Positions 43,381 to 51,813 of a stretch of DNA of 64,000 nucleotides are shown here, piece after piece; position 1 is the stretch's first letter; the number at the start of each line of letters is the position of its first letter. Source of the DNA: Gammaproteobacteria bacterium (lineage in GTDB: Bacteria; Pseudomonadota; Gammaproteobacteria; Pseudomonadales; Azotimanducaceae); NCBI GenBank assembly GCA_009840545.1, contig VXNM01000008.1, positions 130,339 to 194,338 of the forward strand. The letters are read 5' to 3'. Under the pieces are notes generated by a model, which saw nothing but the letters and a program-made list of their open reading frames with translations, made no database searches and was not told the origin of the DNA. Made by a program: the position numbers and the translations under genes.

Positions 43381-44304
43381 ATGGCATTCGCGGGACATCA
43401 CGAACAGGCTTTACTAAGCGCACGAGAGCATCCATCTCCTTGGATGATTGTTTGGATCGCGCTTCGCAGTCACAAAGGGGCGTTGGTCGGTGCGGGAGTC
43501 TTCAGCTTCATCGTTCTATCCGTGTTGGTCGGACCATTCCTCTGGTACATCGATCCACAAGAACTCGACATAACGGCGCGCAACCTAGGTCCATCGTTTG
43601 CGCATCCATTCGGTACAGACAACTTGGGACGCGACATGCTGGCTCAAGTCCTTGCAGGCGGACGAATTGCACTTGCAGTGGGATTTACCGCGATGCTGCT
43701 CTCGCTTGTTCTGGGCACGGCAATCGGCGTACTTGCAGGTTTCTTCAAGCGTCTCGACGGGCCCTTAATGCGACTGACGGACCTGTTTCTTGCTCTGCCG
43801 CTACTTCCGCTACTTCTCGTGATCATCATGCTGTTCCGAGACACCCTTCGAGCGAGCTTTGGCCCAGAAATGGGAATCTTTTTCCTAATCGTCTTCGTTA
43901 TTGGAATTACAAGCTGGATGCAGACCGCTCGTATAGTGCGAGGAGAGACATTGGCCATAAAGGAAAGAGAGTTCGTGCTTGCAGCAACAAGCGTTGGACT
44001 ACCTGGCATACGCATTGTGTTTCGTCACATTCTTCCCAATATTCTGAGTCCTGTAATGGTTTCAGCAACCTTGGGAATTGCCAATGCAATTATTACTGAA
44101 TCGACCCTTTCTTTCCTTGGACTTGGATTTCCGCCCGATTTTCCGACATGGGGAAGGCTTTTGTTTGACGGCTCGAATTTTGTGACGGTCACTCCAATTC
44201 GGGTACTGTGGCCCGGACTGGCAATATCACTGACAGTGCTCAGCGTGAATTTCATTGGAGATGCACTTAGAGACGCGATCGATCCACGAGTGAGAAACGA
44301 ATAA
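43381..44304 (+). CDS. ABC transporter permease, DppC/OppC type
   Basis: Second permease, 307 residues. HPFGTDNLGRDMLAQVLAGGR is the family signature; the EAA loop is EFVLAATSVGLPGIRIVFRHI, and TESTLSFLGLGFPPDFPTWG plus the closing NFIGDALRDAIDPR are standard. It follows the first permease after 9 bp. No ATP-binding genes follow: the next gene, 762 bp away, belongs to the defence-like region, so the ATPases are either elsewhere or lost. Confidence 0.9.
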   Translation: MAFAGHHEQALLSAREHPSPWMIVWIALRSHKGALVGAGVFSFIVLSVLVGPFLWYIDPQELDITARNLGPSFAHPFGTDNLGRDMLAQVLAGGRIALAVGFTAMLLSLVLGTAIGVLAGFFKRLDGPLMRLTDLFLALPLLPLLLVIIMLFRDTLRASFGPEMGIFFLIVFVIGITSWMQTARIVRGETLAIKEREFVLAATSVGLPGIRIVFRHILPNILSPVMVSATLGIANAIITESTLSFLGLGFPPDFPTWGRLLFDGSNFVTVTPIRVLWPGLAISLTVLSVNFIGDALRDAIDPRVRNE

Positions 44305-44410
44305 TTACCACTTTACGATTATCTGTCCGTGCTTGAAGATTCAAGCATTGACTAACGCATCGTAGTCTTTAATTCGGTGGTTCCATGGTGAATGAATCTC
44401 GAATTAGCCT

Positions 44411-44438
44411 AGTGAAAGTAAGCCTTCCGACTTTCACT
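44411..44438. repeat. Perfect 9-bp inverted repeat downstream of the ABC importer
   Basis: AGTGAAAGT (44411-44419) and ACTTTCACT (44430-44438) are exact inverse complements around a 10-base loop. No T run follows, so it is not a clear intrinsic terminator; an operator or a stabilising 3' hairpin of the permease mRNA is possible. The surrounding gap 44305-45066 has no convincing protein gene. Confidence 0.5.
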
Positions 44439-44553
44439 CACCAGAAGCGGACAGCGGACGCGTTCTAAGCACTTAGCGTGCGGAAGATGACTCTTGTCCA
44501 TGCTTTGGATCCAAGACAGCCGCAAATTATGTGAATCACCTGAAGAGACAGGT

Positions 44554-44577
44554 AAAAAAACGGCAGCGAGGCTGTCG
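44554..44577 (-). terminator. Intrinsic terminator on the minus strand
   Basis: On the minus strand CGACAG-CCTCG-CTGCCG forms a six-pair stem with one G-U pair (44561-44577) followed by seven T (44554-44560), a textbook Rho-independent terminator. The nearest gene transcribed leftward (46361-47614) is far away, with a plus-strand gene between. Something transcribed leftward from 44.6-45.0 kb should end here: a small RNA, or the weak 88-codon frame 44604-44870 (TTG start, product not recognised). Confidence 0.6.
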
Positions 44578-45066
44578 CAAGCTGGGCATGGATCCGCGAT
44601 AAATCAAATGTCACGCCTCAATACATAAATCAGTACTGTATAATAAATCATGGGTAAATAGATACCAGAGAATGGATTGTAAAGGTGCCAAATAACTAGC
44701 TTTCCCGAATCGACACGCCGTTTTGAAACCGAACATACGTGTCGCGCAACAGTGGTTAACTCGCTAGCTCTGATGCTTTCACTGTACTCGAAGCGAACAC
44801 AACCGAATCTACGCGCTGATGCTGTATCGCATCTGACAGTGCAAATGGTGTGCGTTTCACGTGTCCCCAACGCCGGGAACGCTGCTTGAAAAGGTATTCC
44901 ATCTTCTCACGAATTTACTTGTCGCCGACTAGCGTCAACGCGTATTCTGACCTTAGCCACTTCCTTGTCGGTCTCGAAATCGTAGTGCCAATCTGCCAAG
45001 CGAAGATAGACATGTTGTCGAACTCATGATTCTCAATTAAAACATTAGTGCCGAATTGCACATTCC

Positions 45067-46314
45067 ATGATGAGTAGACGCTATAACAACCTGTTTTCTC
45101 GAGTCGATTGGCACTCGGTCAAAGAGCAGCAGAGACATACACTGCAATCCGAAATCGACAAAATTGATGGAAACCAACTACTTAATACGTCGATTGATGA
45201 TCTATGCAAGTATTTCGAAGAAAAGTTCAGAATAGACGTTCCTGTGCTTATCAAAGACCAAATAGTCGCTGACCAGCAAGAGACGCAAATCGAAGTCAGC
45301 ATTAGCATCGACCGTATGCCTCAATTTGAGAATCCAAACCGCACCAATCGTGTCGCAGGTACGTTAGTTGAAGTAACAATCCCATTTCATGGAGATGAAG
45401 AAGCTTTCAATATCCGACCAGCAACGTACACGTTCTCACCACCAGCTGCTGAAATTCGTGCTAGCACACTAATTATTGGCATCAAAGGAAACAATCTGGA
45501 TCCACTGGCCGTAAGATCTAAAATCGATGATACGATCGGGACGATAGAACAGTATCTCGACTGGCTCAGCAATGATGTTGAAACGTTCAACAACCAAATC
45601 CTATCAATCGCAACTGAGAGAATAGACCGGCGTCGACAGAAATTGCTTGCGGACCAGAATCTAGTTGCCAGTCTTGGTTTTCCATTGAAAGAACGCCAAG
45701 ATTCGCCCAAAACTTTCGCAGCACCAAACGTCCGCAAACGAATCGAACCGACCATGCCGCGTGCCAGTGCGGATTCATACAAACCAGAGCCGGTACTGAG
45801 TACTGACCTCTACGAACACATTCTGTCTGTCTTGACCAATATGGCTTTAGTCTTCGAGCGTAGCCCATCCGCATTTACTTCGATGAACGAGGAGGCGTTG
45901 CGATGGCATTTCTTAGTTCAGCTGAATGGACACTACGAAGGACAGGCAACGGGAGAAACCTTCAACTATCAAGGAAAAACAGATATCCTGATTCGCGCCC
46001 AAGGCAAAAATATTTTTATCGCTGAGTGCAAGATTTGGCGGGGCGCGGAAAAATTCGCGGAGACTATAGAACAGCTACTTGGCTATTTGAGCTGGAGGGA
46101 TACTAAAGCGGCGATCATACTGTTCAATCGCAATAAGGACTTTTCTCACGTAATCGAAACCATACCAGTTACGGTTAAATCTCATCCTCATTTCAAAAGA
46201 GCAATCTCTTCGGATGATGAGGGACGCTATCAATTTGTACTCTCACATCGCAACGACAAGAATCGAGAAATGATCCTGACAGTAATGGCTTTTGATGTTC
46301 CGCGACGAGATTGA
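45067..46314 (+). CDS. PD-(D/E)xK-type nuclease-domain protein
   Basis: 415 residues, not recognised as a named family. The first 240 residues look like a mixed alpha/beta regulatory or substrate domain with a helical middle (about 155-200). The C-terminal 150 residues show the restriction-endonuclease-like core. NYQGKTDILIRA carries D306, and NIFIAECKIWRG carries E320 and K322, i.e. D-(x13)-ExK. A helix, TIEQLLGYLSW, and the strand AAIILFNRN follow, as in the Mrr/REase fold. It probably cuts or binds nucleic acid. Its end lies 46 bp from the end of the convergent helicase gene, and it stands at the left edge of the defence-like region. Confidence 0.62.
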   Translation: MMSRRYNNLFSRVDWHSVKEQQRHTLQSEIDKIDGNQLLNTSIDDLCKYFEEKFRIDVPVLIKDQIVADQQETQIEVSISIDRMPQFENPNRTNRVAGTLVEVTIPFHGDEEAFNIRPATYTFSPPAAEIRASTLIIGIKGNNLDPLAVRSKIDDTIGTIEQYLDWLSNDVETFNNQILSIATERIDRRRQKLLADQNLVASLGFPLKERQDSPKTFAAPNVRKRIEPTMPRASADSYKPEPVLSTDLYEHILSVLTNMALVFERSPSAFTSMNEEALRWHFLVQLNGHYEGQATGETFNYQGKTDILIRAQGKNIFIAECKIWRGAEKFAETIEQLLGYLSWRDTKAAIILFNRNKDFSHVIETIPVTVKSHPHFKRAISSDDEGRYQFVLSHRNDKNREMILTVMAFDVPRRD

Positions 46315-46360
46315 AGTTAGTAGTGTCCGTCAATCACGAACGTAGTTTTGCGCGTCACTT

Positions 46361-47614
46361 TTAGAGCAAGTCGTCTAAGTCTGAAGAGGATTTGACTGAC
46401 GATGATGGATTCTTGTTGTCCTCCTCTTCTTCGTCAAACCAATGTCGACGAACCGACAACTGGTCCTCATATTCCAGCTGCCTAAGTTCATCAAAAAACA
46501 TTACTTCGTCACGGATGGAGCTAATGTAGACCCATTTCACGGTCCTTGAAATGCCAACGAAGATCCATTTTCGAAGAAGCTCATCCGACCAAATGAATCT
46601 AAACCGATCTCTGCTAAACAGAGGCAAGAACACTGTGTCAAAAGTCAATCCTTTTGCACTGGGATAAGGCATTGCTTTTGGTCTAGGAGTATTAAAGTCA
46701 ATTGTCAAGTATTCGTTATTGCTTCGACTTGACCGTTGAGCCGGGACTTCCACCTCTAGACCCTTCTCTCTGAGACCTTGTGCATACCCATAGACGTAAC
46801 GGCGAGTGGGAAACAAAATCGCGATTTTCTCGTTGAGACCTACTCGTACCTGAATATTTCGACACAGTTGTTCCTTCTCGTCCTCTCGATCCTTCGCAAT
46901 GTTCAATAATGGTTTCTGCCTCTCGCCTTTGTAGACGGGTGGATGTTGGCGCAAAAACGCCGCTTTTTCCTCGTCTGAACCAAGGAACCTCGATGCCATC
47001 TGTGCAACATACGGAGAGCAGCGAAACGCATCCAACAAATTCACTGTCCTAACGTTCTGGTTTCCACCAAGAATATTCCGTATCTGTTCAATCCCAATGC
47101 CTTCTTCATAGACCTGTTGGTTGTCGTCTCCAAAGACAGTCACATGCTCGCTAATGTGATTTGCGATGGCAAAAGTATTCTTGTCAAGGTCCTGACCTTC
47201 GTCTATCAGTAGAAACTTGAACTGCTTTTCAGCCTCAGATTTTCTTAGGTGAGCAAGGACCTCCCGTCGCATTCTGGCAAAATCGGGTCCGCGGTCCTTA
47301 AACGGCATACGTCCAATGTTTTCTTCATAGTAAGTACGGCACCAGTCATCAAATGTAAGAGTGTTCTCAAGAGGAATATCCAAGAATTCAACCGCCGAAC
47401 GGATGTAATCTTTCAGCACGTTGGTAAACACAAAGATTCGAAAACTATCCGGTACAAATCCATAGTTTTCAATTAGATATTGGGCGCGATGAACCAGTAC
47501 CATGGTTTTTCCCGATCCAGGTGGCCCAAGCACTAGCAAGTGCTTTTGGACGCCTATCTCAATGATGCTCAATTGCGAATGGGTAAGTTCGCTTCGTGGT
47601 ACTAACCAGTTCAA
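46361..47614 (-). CDS. UvrD-like superfamily 1 helicase
   Basis: 417-residue ATPase with the SF1A motifs in order. The Q-motif is LTHSQLSIIE. Walker A is GPPGSGKT (30-37), motif Ia IFVFTNVLKDYI, Walker B LLIDEGQD (135-142) and motif III FGDDNQQVYE. DAFRCS, the late SAKGLTFDTVFLPL and FVGISRTVKWVYI follow. It is shorter than UvrD/Rep, lacking the large 1B/2B insertions, so it resembles the compact helicases found in defence loci. The C-terminus is acidic and Ser-rich. Its ATG overlaps the stop codon of the Hsp70-like gene by four bases (47611-47614), so the two are translated together. Confidence 0.8.
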   Translation of the reverse strand: MNWLVPRSELTHSQLSIIEIGVQKHLLVLGPPGSGKTMVLVHRAQYLIENYGFVPDSFRIFVFTNVLKDYIRSAVEFLDIPLENTLTFDDWCRTYYEENIGRMPFKDRGPDFARMRREVLAHLRKSEAEKQFKFLLIDEGQDLDKNTFAIANHISEHVTVFGDDNQQVYEEGIGIEQIRNILGGNQNVRTVNLLDAFRCSPYVAQMASRFLGSDEEKAAFLRQHPPVYKGERQKPLLNIAKDREDEKEQLCRNIQVRVGLNEKIAILFPTRRYVYGYAQGLREKGLEVEVPAQRSSRSNNEYLTIDFNTPRPKAMPYPSAKGLTFDTVFLPLFSRDRFRFIWSDELLRKWIFVGISRTVKWVYISSIRDEVMFFDELRQLEYEDQLSVRRHWFDEEEEDNKNPSSSVKSSSDLDDLL

Positions 47615-50205
47615 TTTGGATTCTCAATGAGATCAGATGGTCCTGAAGGCAGGATGCCGCTAGTATTGGTGTCGCCATTGCCTCCTATCTTTCGTGTCCT
47701 AAGGTGTTTCTCAATTTCGGCAACCAATTCTTCGTCGTCGTTCATTCTCGCAGCTCTCTTGTACCAAGACAATTCAAAGCCATCCAGGCTAGAAATTGAG
47801 CCGAACCCATTGATAGCTTGATTTAGAGTCGTCATATAAAGGTGTTGGTCGGATTTGGATTCCTCCAAAATAACTGCTTTAAGAACCAGATAGGCTGGAT
47901 CGCTGTCTCGAGCTATGGCTTCCTCGATGCATTCCAAAGCATTGGTGTAGTCTCCGTCGCGTCGATAAGCCAATGCCAAATTGAACAACGATCCACCGTA
48001 GTTCAAGTTCAACTTCGATGCTGCTCGATAGAATTTCGACTGTCGTTCAAGGTCATCCAGTTCTCCACTGATCAGTCCCATCCGATGAAGGTAATGTGAT
48101 TGGGGCCTAGTTCGGTTAAGTCGGACAAGCAACGCCAGAGCTTTCTCATAGTTGCCAAGCTGCTTTTCAAGATTGGCAACTTCGCTAACAACTCCAATCT
48201 TCTGGTTATTACTTAAAGTAGCAGTGCGCATCTGCTCTTCGAGTTCCAAAATTCTTTCGCGTGTCTTGTTGGGATTCACCACATTCGTGAGTGGATTCTC
48301 TACGCTATGCGAGTATTCTCTGGTCGGATCATCTTGCAGGAATAAACGGAAGTGTAGATTGTGATTTGCGTCCATTCTGTACTTCAAAACCAATCGATCG
48401 CCTTTGTTAACGACCGGAGCAATCGACCAAAGATCACGCATTACTATTGCATTGTTCGAATTGATCAACTCCAATCTCAGATCTACGTTTTCTGAAATCA
48501 CACTTGTTGGAACGGTCAGCCCATCCATGGTTGCCCATTCTTCTCCGTCAGGAAAGGGCAACTTGCAGTTTGCTGGTACCAATTCGAAGTCTCCACTAGA
48601 TGTCCGGATCGATATTGAATCGGAGTTCATTGGCTGGACAATTCCACGGCCGCGAAGAACGAGAGACAAAGACTGCAGAGCTGCGCCGTGAGCTGTACAA
48701 GTTTGCAAAGACTCGACATCTTTAAATTTCAAGATCTGGGCGTTCTCAAAAAAGCCATCTAATGCTTCTTGAACTTGAGGAATCAAGCAACTTCCTCCGA
48801 CGGCAAGGCAGTAGTCGACATCCGTCGGGGCTAATCCTGCTCTGTCGAGTACATCTGTCAACGGCGCAAATATTGAACAGGTGGTGACATATTCTGATTC
48901 CTGTGGATGGAGCAATTCACGATCCAAGAATGGTTTGAGCACGGACTCGAACTGGCTTAGTGTCAATCTCGGGGAATCTAGATGCAGTAAGTCTCCCGAC
49001 TCTAAATTGATAACGCTGGATTTTGGACTTGATTGTTGTAGTGTCGCGGCCTCATTCTCAAGCCTATTGAATTTCTTCAAGTTTGTGATCTGTTTGCAAA
49101 GGCCGATCTTTAGTGATTCTGCAAGTTCAAGTAAGGTCGGGATAACTACTTCGGATTTCTCCTTATAGTCAATGTCCAAGTCGTTTAAATCATTTTGCCT
49201 CAGCAACTCAGCAGTCAATACGTCTAACGCGATTGCTCGATCAATGTCCCCTCCTCCGAGACGATGGTAGCGGGATACCGCCAGGGGTGCTGCACTCAAC
49301 TGACCCTCAATTTTTTGTAGACCAAACAGAGCTACATCGCACGTTCCTCCGCCAAAATCAAAAACCAGCAAGTTAGTTGTACGTGGAAGTCCTACAAGTT
49401 CGCGGTGTCCATGTAGCCACATGTAGGCAATAAATGCCGCCACTGGTTCGTCCAAAAGCGACTCATCAGACAAACTTATACCTGCTGCTGCAGCGGCTTC
49501 TTGAGTATCTGATCGCTGCGCATATTGAAACGATGCAGGAACTGTCACAACAGTGCGATCAATCGGGAGTTCACTTTGAGACATTGCATTTGACAGAAAC
49601 TGTTCCAATACATGCGTCGAGATTTCCTTAGCTGAACGAAAATTTGGAGGAGCTCGATGAAACGTACGGCGCACACCCATCAAATTCTTGGTGTCCCAAA
49701 AAATGTCCTTGTGTTGTTCCAGTTTGTAAGAGCTGACTAGGCTGCGGATCTGTCGGGCACCCTCTCCTACATAGACCCTTCCTTCGTGGATAGCCACCAT
49801 GGACGGAACCAGAGAATTGAAAAAAGTGCCCGAAAGCGTTTCCTGTTCAACCTCAACGGTGTTCACTTCAATAGCGGTCTGACTTGGTTCCACAATGATT
49901 TCTGCAGCTGCCGAGTTTGTGGTTCCTAGATCGATCCCGATTACTCTTATGGCGCTTCGTGGAGCTTCTGAAGGCCTGAGATCGGTGGTCACAAGTGTTA
50001 GGTCGTACATGTTGCTTTCGAACTTACTTGCTGTGAACGAATTTGTCGTCACAGTATAGGGAGCAAGGTCATATTCGACTCTATATTTGCCCGGAATGAA
50101 TGTATGAACACCTTCCGATTGAAAAAGTATTCCGTAATCAATCGGGACTGACCGGTGTCAAGTGGGATCAACACCAGAATCAAACACCCCATTCCAGCGC
50201 TTCAT
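47611..50205 (-). CDS. Hsp70-like ATPase with C-terminal TPR repeats; early in-frame TGA
   Basis: From the GTG at 50052 the protein has 813 residues. The actin/Hsp70 ATPase has phosphate loop 1 VIGIDLGTTNS (37-47), VVTVPASFQYAQRSDTQEAA, the second phosphate loop LLVFDFGGGTCDVALF, LGGGDIDRAIA and the adenosine motif CLAVGGSCLIPQVQEAL. A beta-rich part with weak resemblance to a substrate domain follows (about 490-600). Then come tetratricopeptide-like helices (about 625-760: NYEKALALLVRLNRTRP; NYGGSLFNLALAYRRDG; YTNALECIEEAIARDS). The frame is open further upstream, with protein-like sequence (YGILFQSEGVHTFIPGKYRV), to TGA at 50158-50160 and then 15 codons up to an ATG at 50205. The original start was probably that ATG. 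Coupled to the SF1 helicase. Confidence 0.75.
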
Positions 50206-50532
50206 TCCAATAGATCGAGGCGAAATCAAGACTGGTCACCTTGGATTACCCGTACAACCAAATGATCTACGCTGCATCCGACAATAAGCTTATAAAGTAC
50301 GAAAGTCGATCCAGCTGTGTTATGTGCGTAACTGTCCAACTAGCAAGAATGCTTAGGAGAATACACCGGCAAGTTACCCACATTCCCTATATGCCAGCAA
50401 CATTTTTGGCTTGTTAACTAACGTGTGGTGGGTTCAAAGAGGGGAAACTTACAATTCGCTTTCTAGTGATACGCTCTCGGGATGGAAAAAGGCAACTCTA
50501 TTCTCGTTGTGGAATTGGTTAACAGATAGAAG
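50206..50532. other. Divergent intergenic region between the two defence-like modules
   Basis: These 327 bp separate the leftward Hsp70-helicase pair from the rightward unknown-PLD-helicase operon, so both promoters should lie here. No regulator gene and no consensus promoter stand out. AT-rich pieces occur near 50280-50300 and 50400-50420. The plus-strand gene start at 50533 is fixed on its left by a TAG six bases upstream. Confidence 0.5.
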
Positions 50533-51813
50533 ATGTTCTTCACACTCGAAGACCCCAACGCCAAGATTAAAGGCTCCAGAGACCCTCTCGGAGTACAACC
50601 ACTGTGGGCGCGCTTCGGGAGGCATGTGATTGCAAATCTCACTACTCAAACAAATTCAGTTCGGGGGTTCACAATCCTCCTGTTAGGTCGCTATCTAACT
50701 GAACGAGCCATTGACGAAGGTCAACTAAGTCGTGAATTTGCCCTTGATGCTTTCTTGAGATTCGAGCAAATCGGTGGATATGTTCGCGAGGTTGCACATG
50801 GCGCAGGTGGTGACATTAGAGGAATCGAGAGAGTCCGATTAAAGCTTGAGGACTACAACGGTTATGTTCCGATCCAGGCTAATTCCGCTGGTTTCATTCT
50901 TGCTGCGCAACGGATCAACGGCCTCTGGGGATTGTTTTCAGTTGCAGCAAGGGTTTCGGGACTCATTCCAGACGATCGAGTTGGACTAAGACCAATTGCG
51001 AGAGACTTTATTGACAAGGAATACTTGCCGATCCTCAACCCGTGTATCGAACAGCTGACTCGACTCATTTCAACGGGTGGACATCTTGACACGCGCACTC
51101 CCGACATCGTGTTTTCTGCACTGAGTGAACTGCTCGGGAACTCCTATACCGAATCAGAACGAGACTTCTATGGAAAGACTCTTCGAGACGGACTCCACGT
51201 CAAAGATGCACCCGCACAACGGCAACAGATATTCTCCCAATTACTTTCGGAGCATACCGACCTAGAAGTTCGCAGCAATCGTGAGGACCTAGTGCGTATA
51301 ACGGAAGAGGCCCGCATCGTCAATGAGGAACTTGCCTTACGGCTCGATCGAATCTCGAGATTAGAAGCGGTACTCGCGCCAGCGATGTTGCTTTTCGATT
51401 TCATACTGACGTGTCATGGTCATCAGCTCGGCGACATGGCGGAGGAGCTTAAATCAAGATGGAAGCAGTCCGTACCCCATATAGATCCTCAAGAAAATCG
51501 GAACTTGCTTGACGAAGTCCATTACGTTTGGACAGATGTTGTTCGTAGTTCTTTTGATCGCTGCCAGCAAGGGCTCGCCGGTGGAAGCTACTTCGAATCT
51601 TTAACAGCATTGCTGGACTGGCACACAAGTGTCACCGCTCGTCGTGGTGGGTCAGCATGGGTTCAGATTGGAGCAAACGGAAAGTTGGACGTGCGTTATC
51701 GGGGCGCAGAACAACTGTTACCTTCAAGTGACGACTTGCCTAATTTGTGGCGCAATAGCTATTTCATCGACTCTCTAAAGTCCATTAGCTCACAGCTGAG
51801 CATCAGCAATTGA
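50533..51813 (+). CDS. Unknown protein, first gene of a PLD/helicase operon
   Basis: 426 residues, mostly helical, cytoplasmic (no signal or membrane segment). The N-terminus reads FTLEDPNAKIKGSRDPLGVQ, then FGRHVIANLTTQTNSVRGFTILLLGRYL, with a C-terminal helical coil (about 250-300, LVRITEEARIVNEELALRL). No catalytic motif is visible. The NAKIKGSRDPLG opening looks like a conserved contact segment, but I cannot name the family. Its last bases overlap the start of the PLD gene, so it is a fixed partner, perhaps a recognition or scaffold subunit. Confidence 0.7.
   Translation: MFFTLEDPNAKIKGSRDPLGVQPLWARFGRHVIANLTTQTNSVRGFTILLLGRYLTERAIDEGQLSREFALDAFLRFEQIGGYVREVAHGAGGDIRGIERVRLKLEDYNGYVPIQANSAGFILAAQRINGLWGLFSVAARVSGLIPDDRVGLRPIARDFIDKEYLPILNPCIEQLTRLISTGGHLDTRTPDIVFSALSELLGNSYTESERDFYGKTLRDGLHVKDAPAQRQQIFSQLLSEHTDLEVRSNREDLVRITEEARIVNEELALRLDRISRLEAVLAPAMLLFDFILTCHGHQLGDMAEELKSRWKQSVPHIDPQENRNLLDEVHYVWTDVVRSSFDRCQQGLAGGSYFESLTALLDWHTSVTARRGGSAWVQIGANGKLDVRYRGAEQLLPSSDDLPNLWRNSYFIDSLKSISSQLSISN

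Noticed and set aside
44604..44870. 88-codon minus-strand frame upstream of the 44.55 kb terminator as a protein gene
   Set aside because: TTG start without a ribosome site and no recognisable pattern; kept only as a possible explanation for the terminator.
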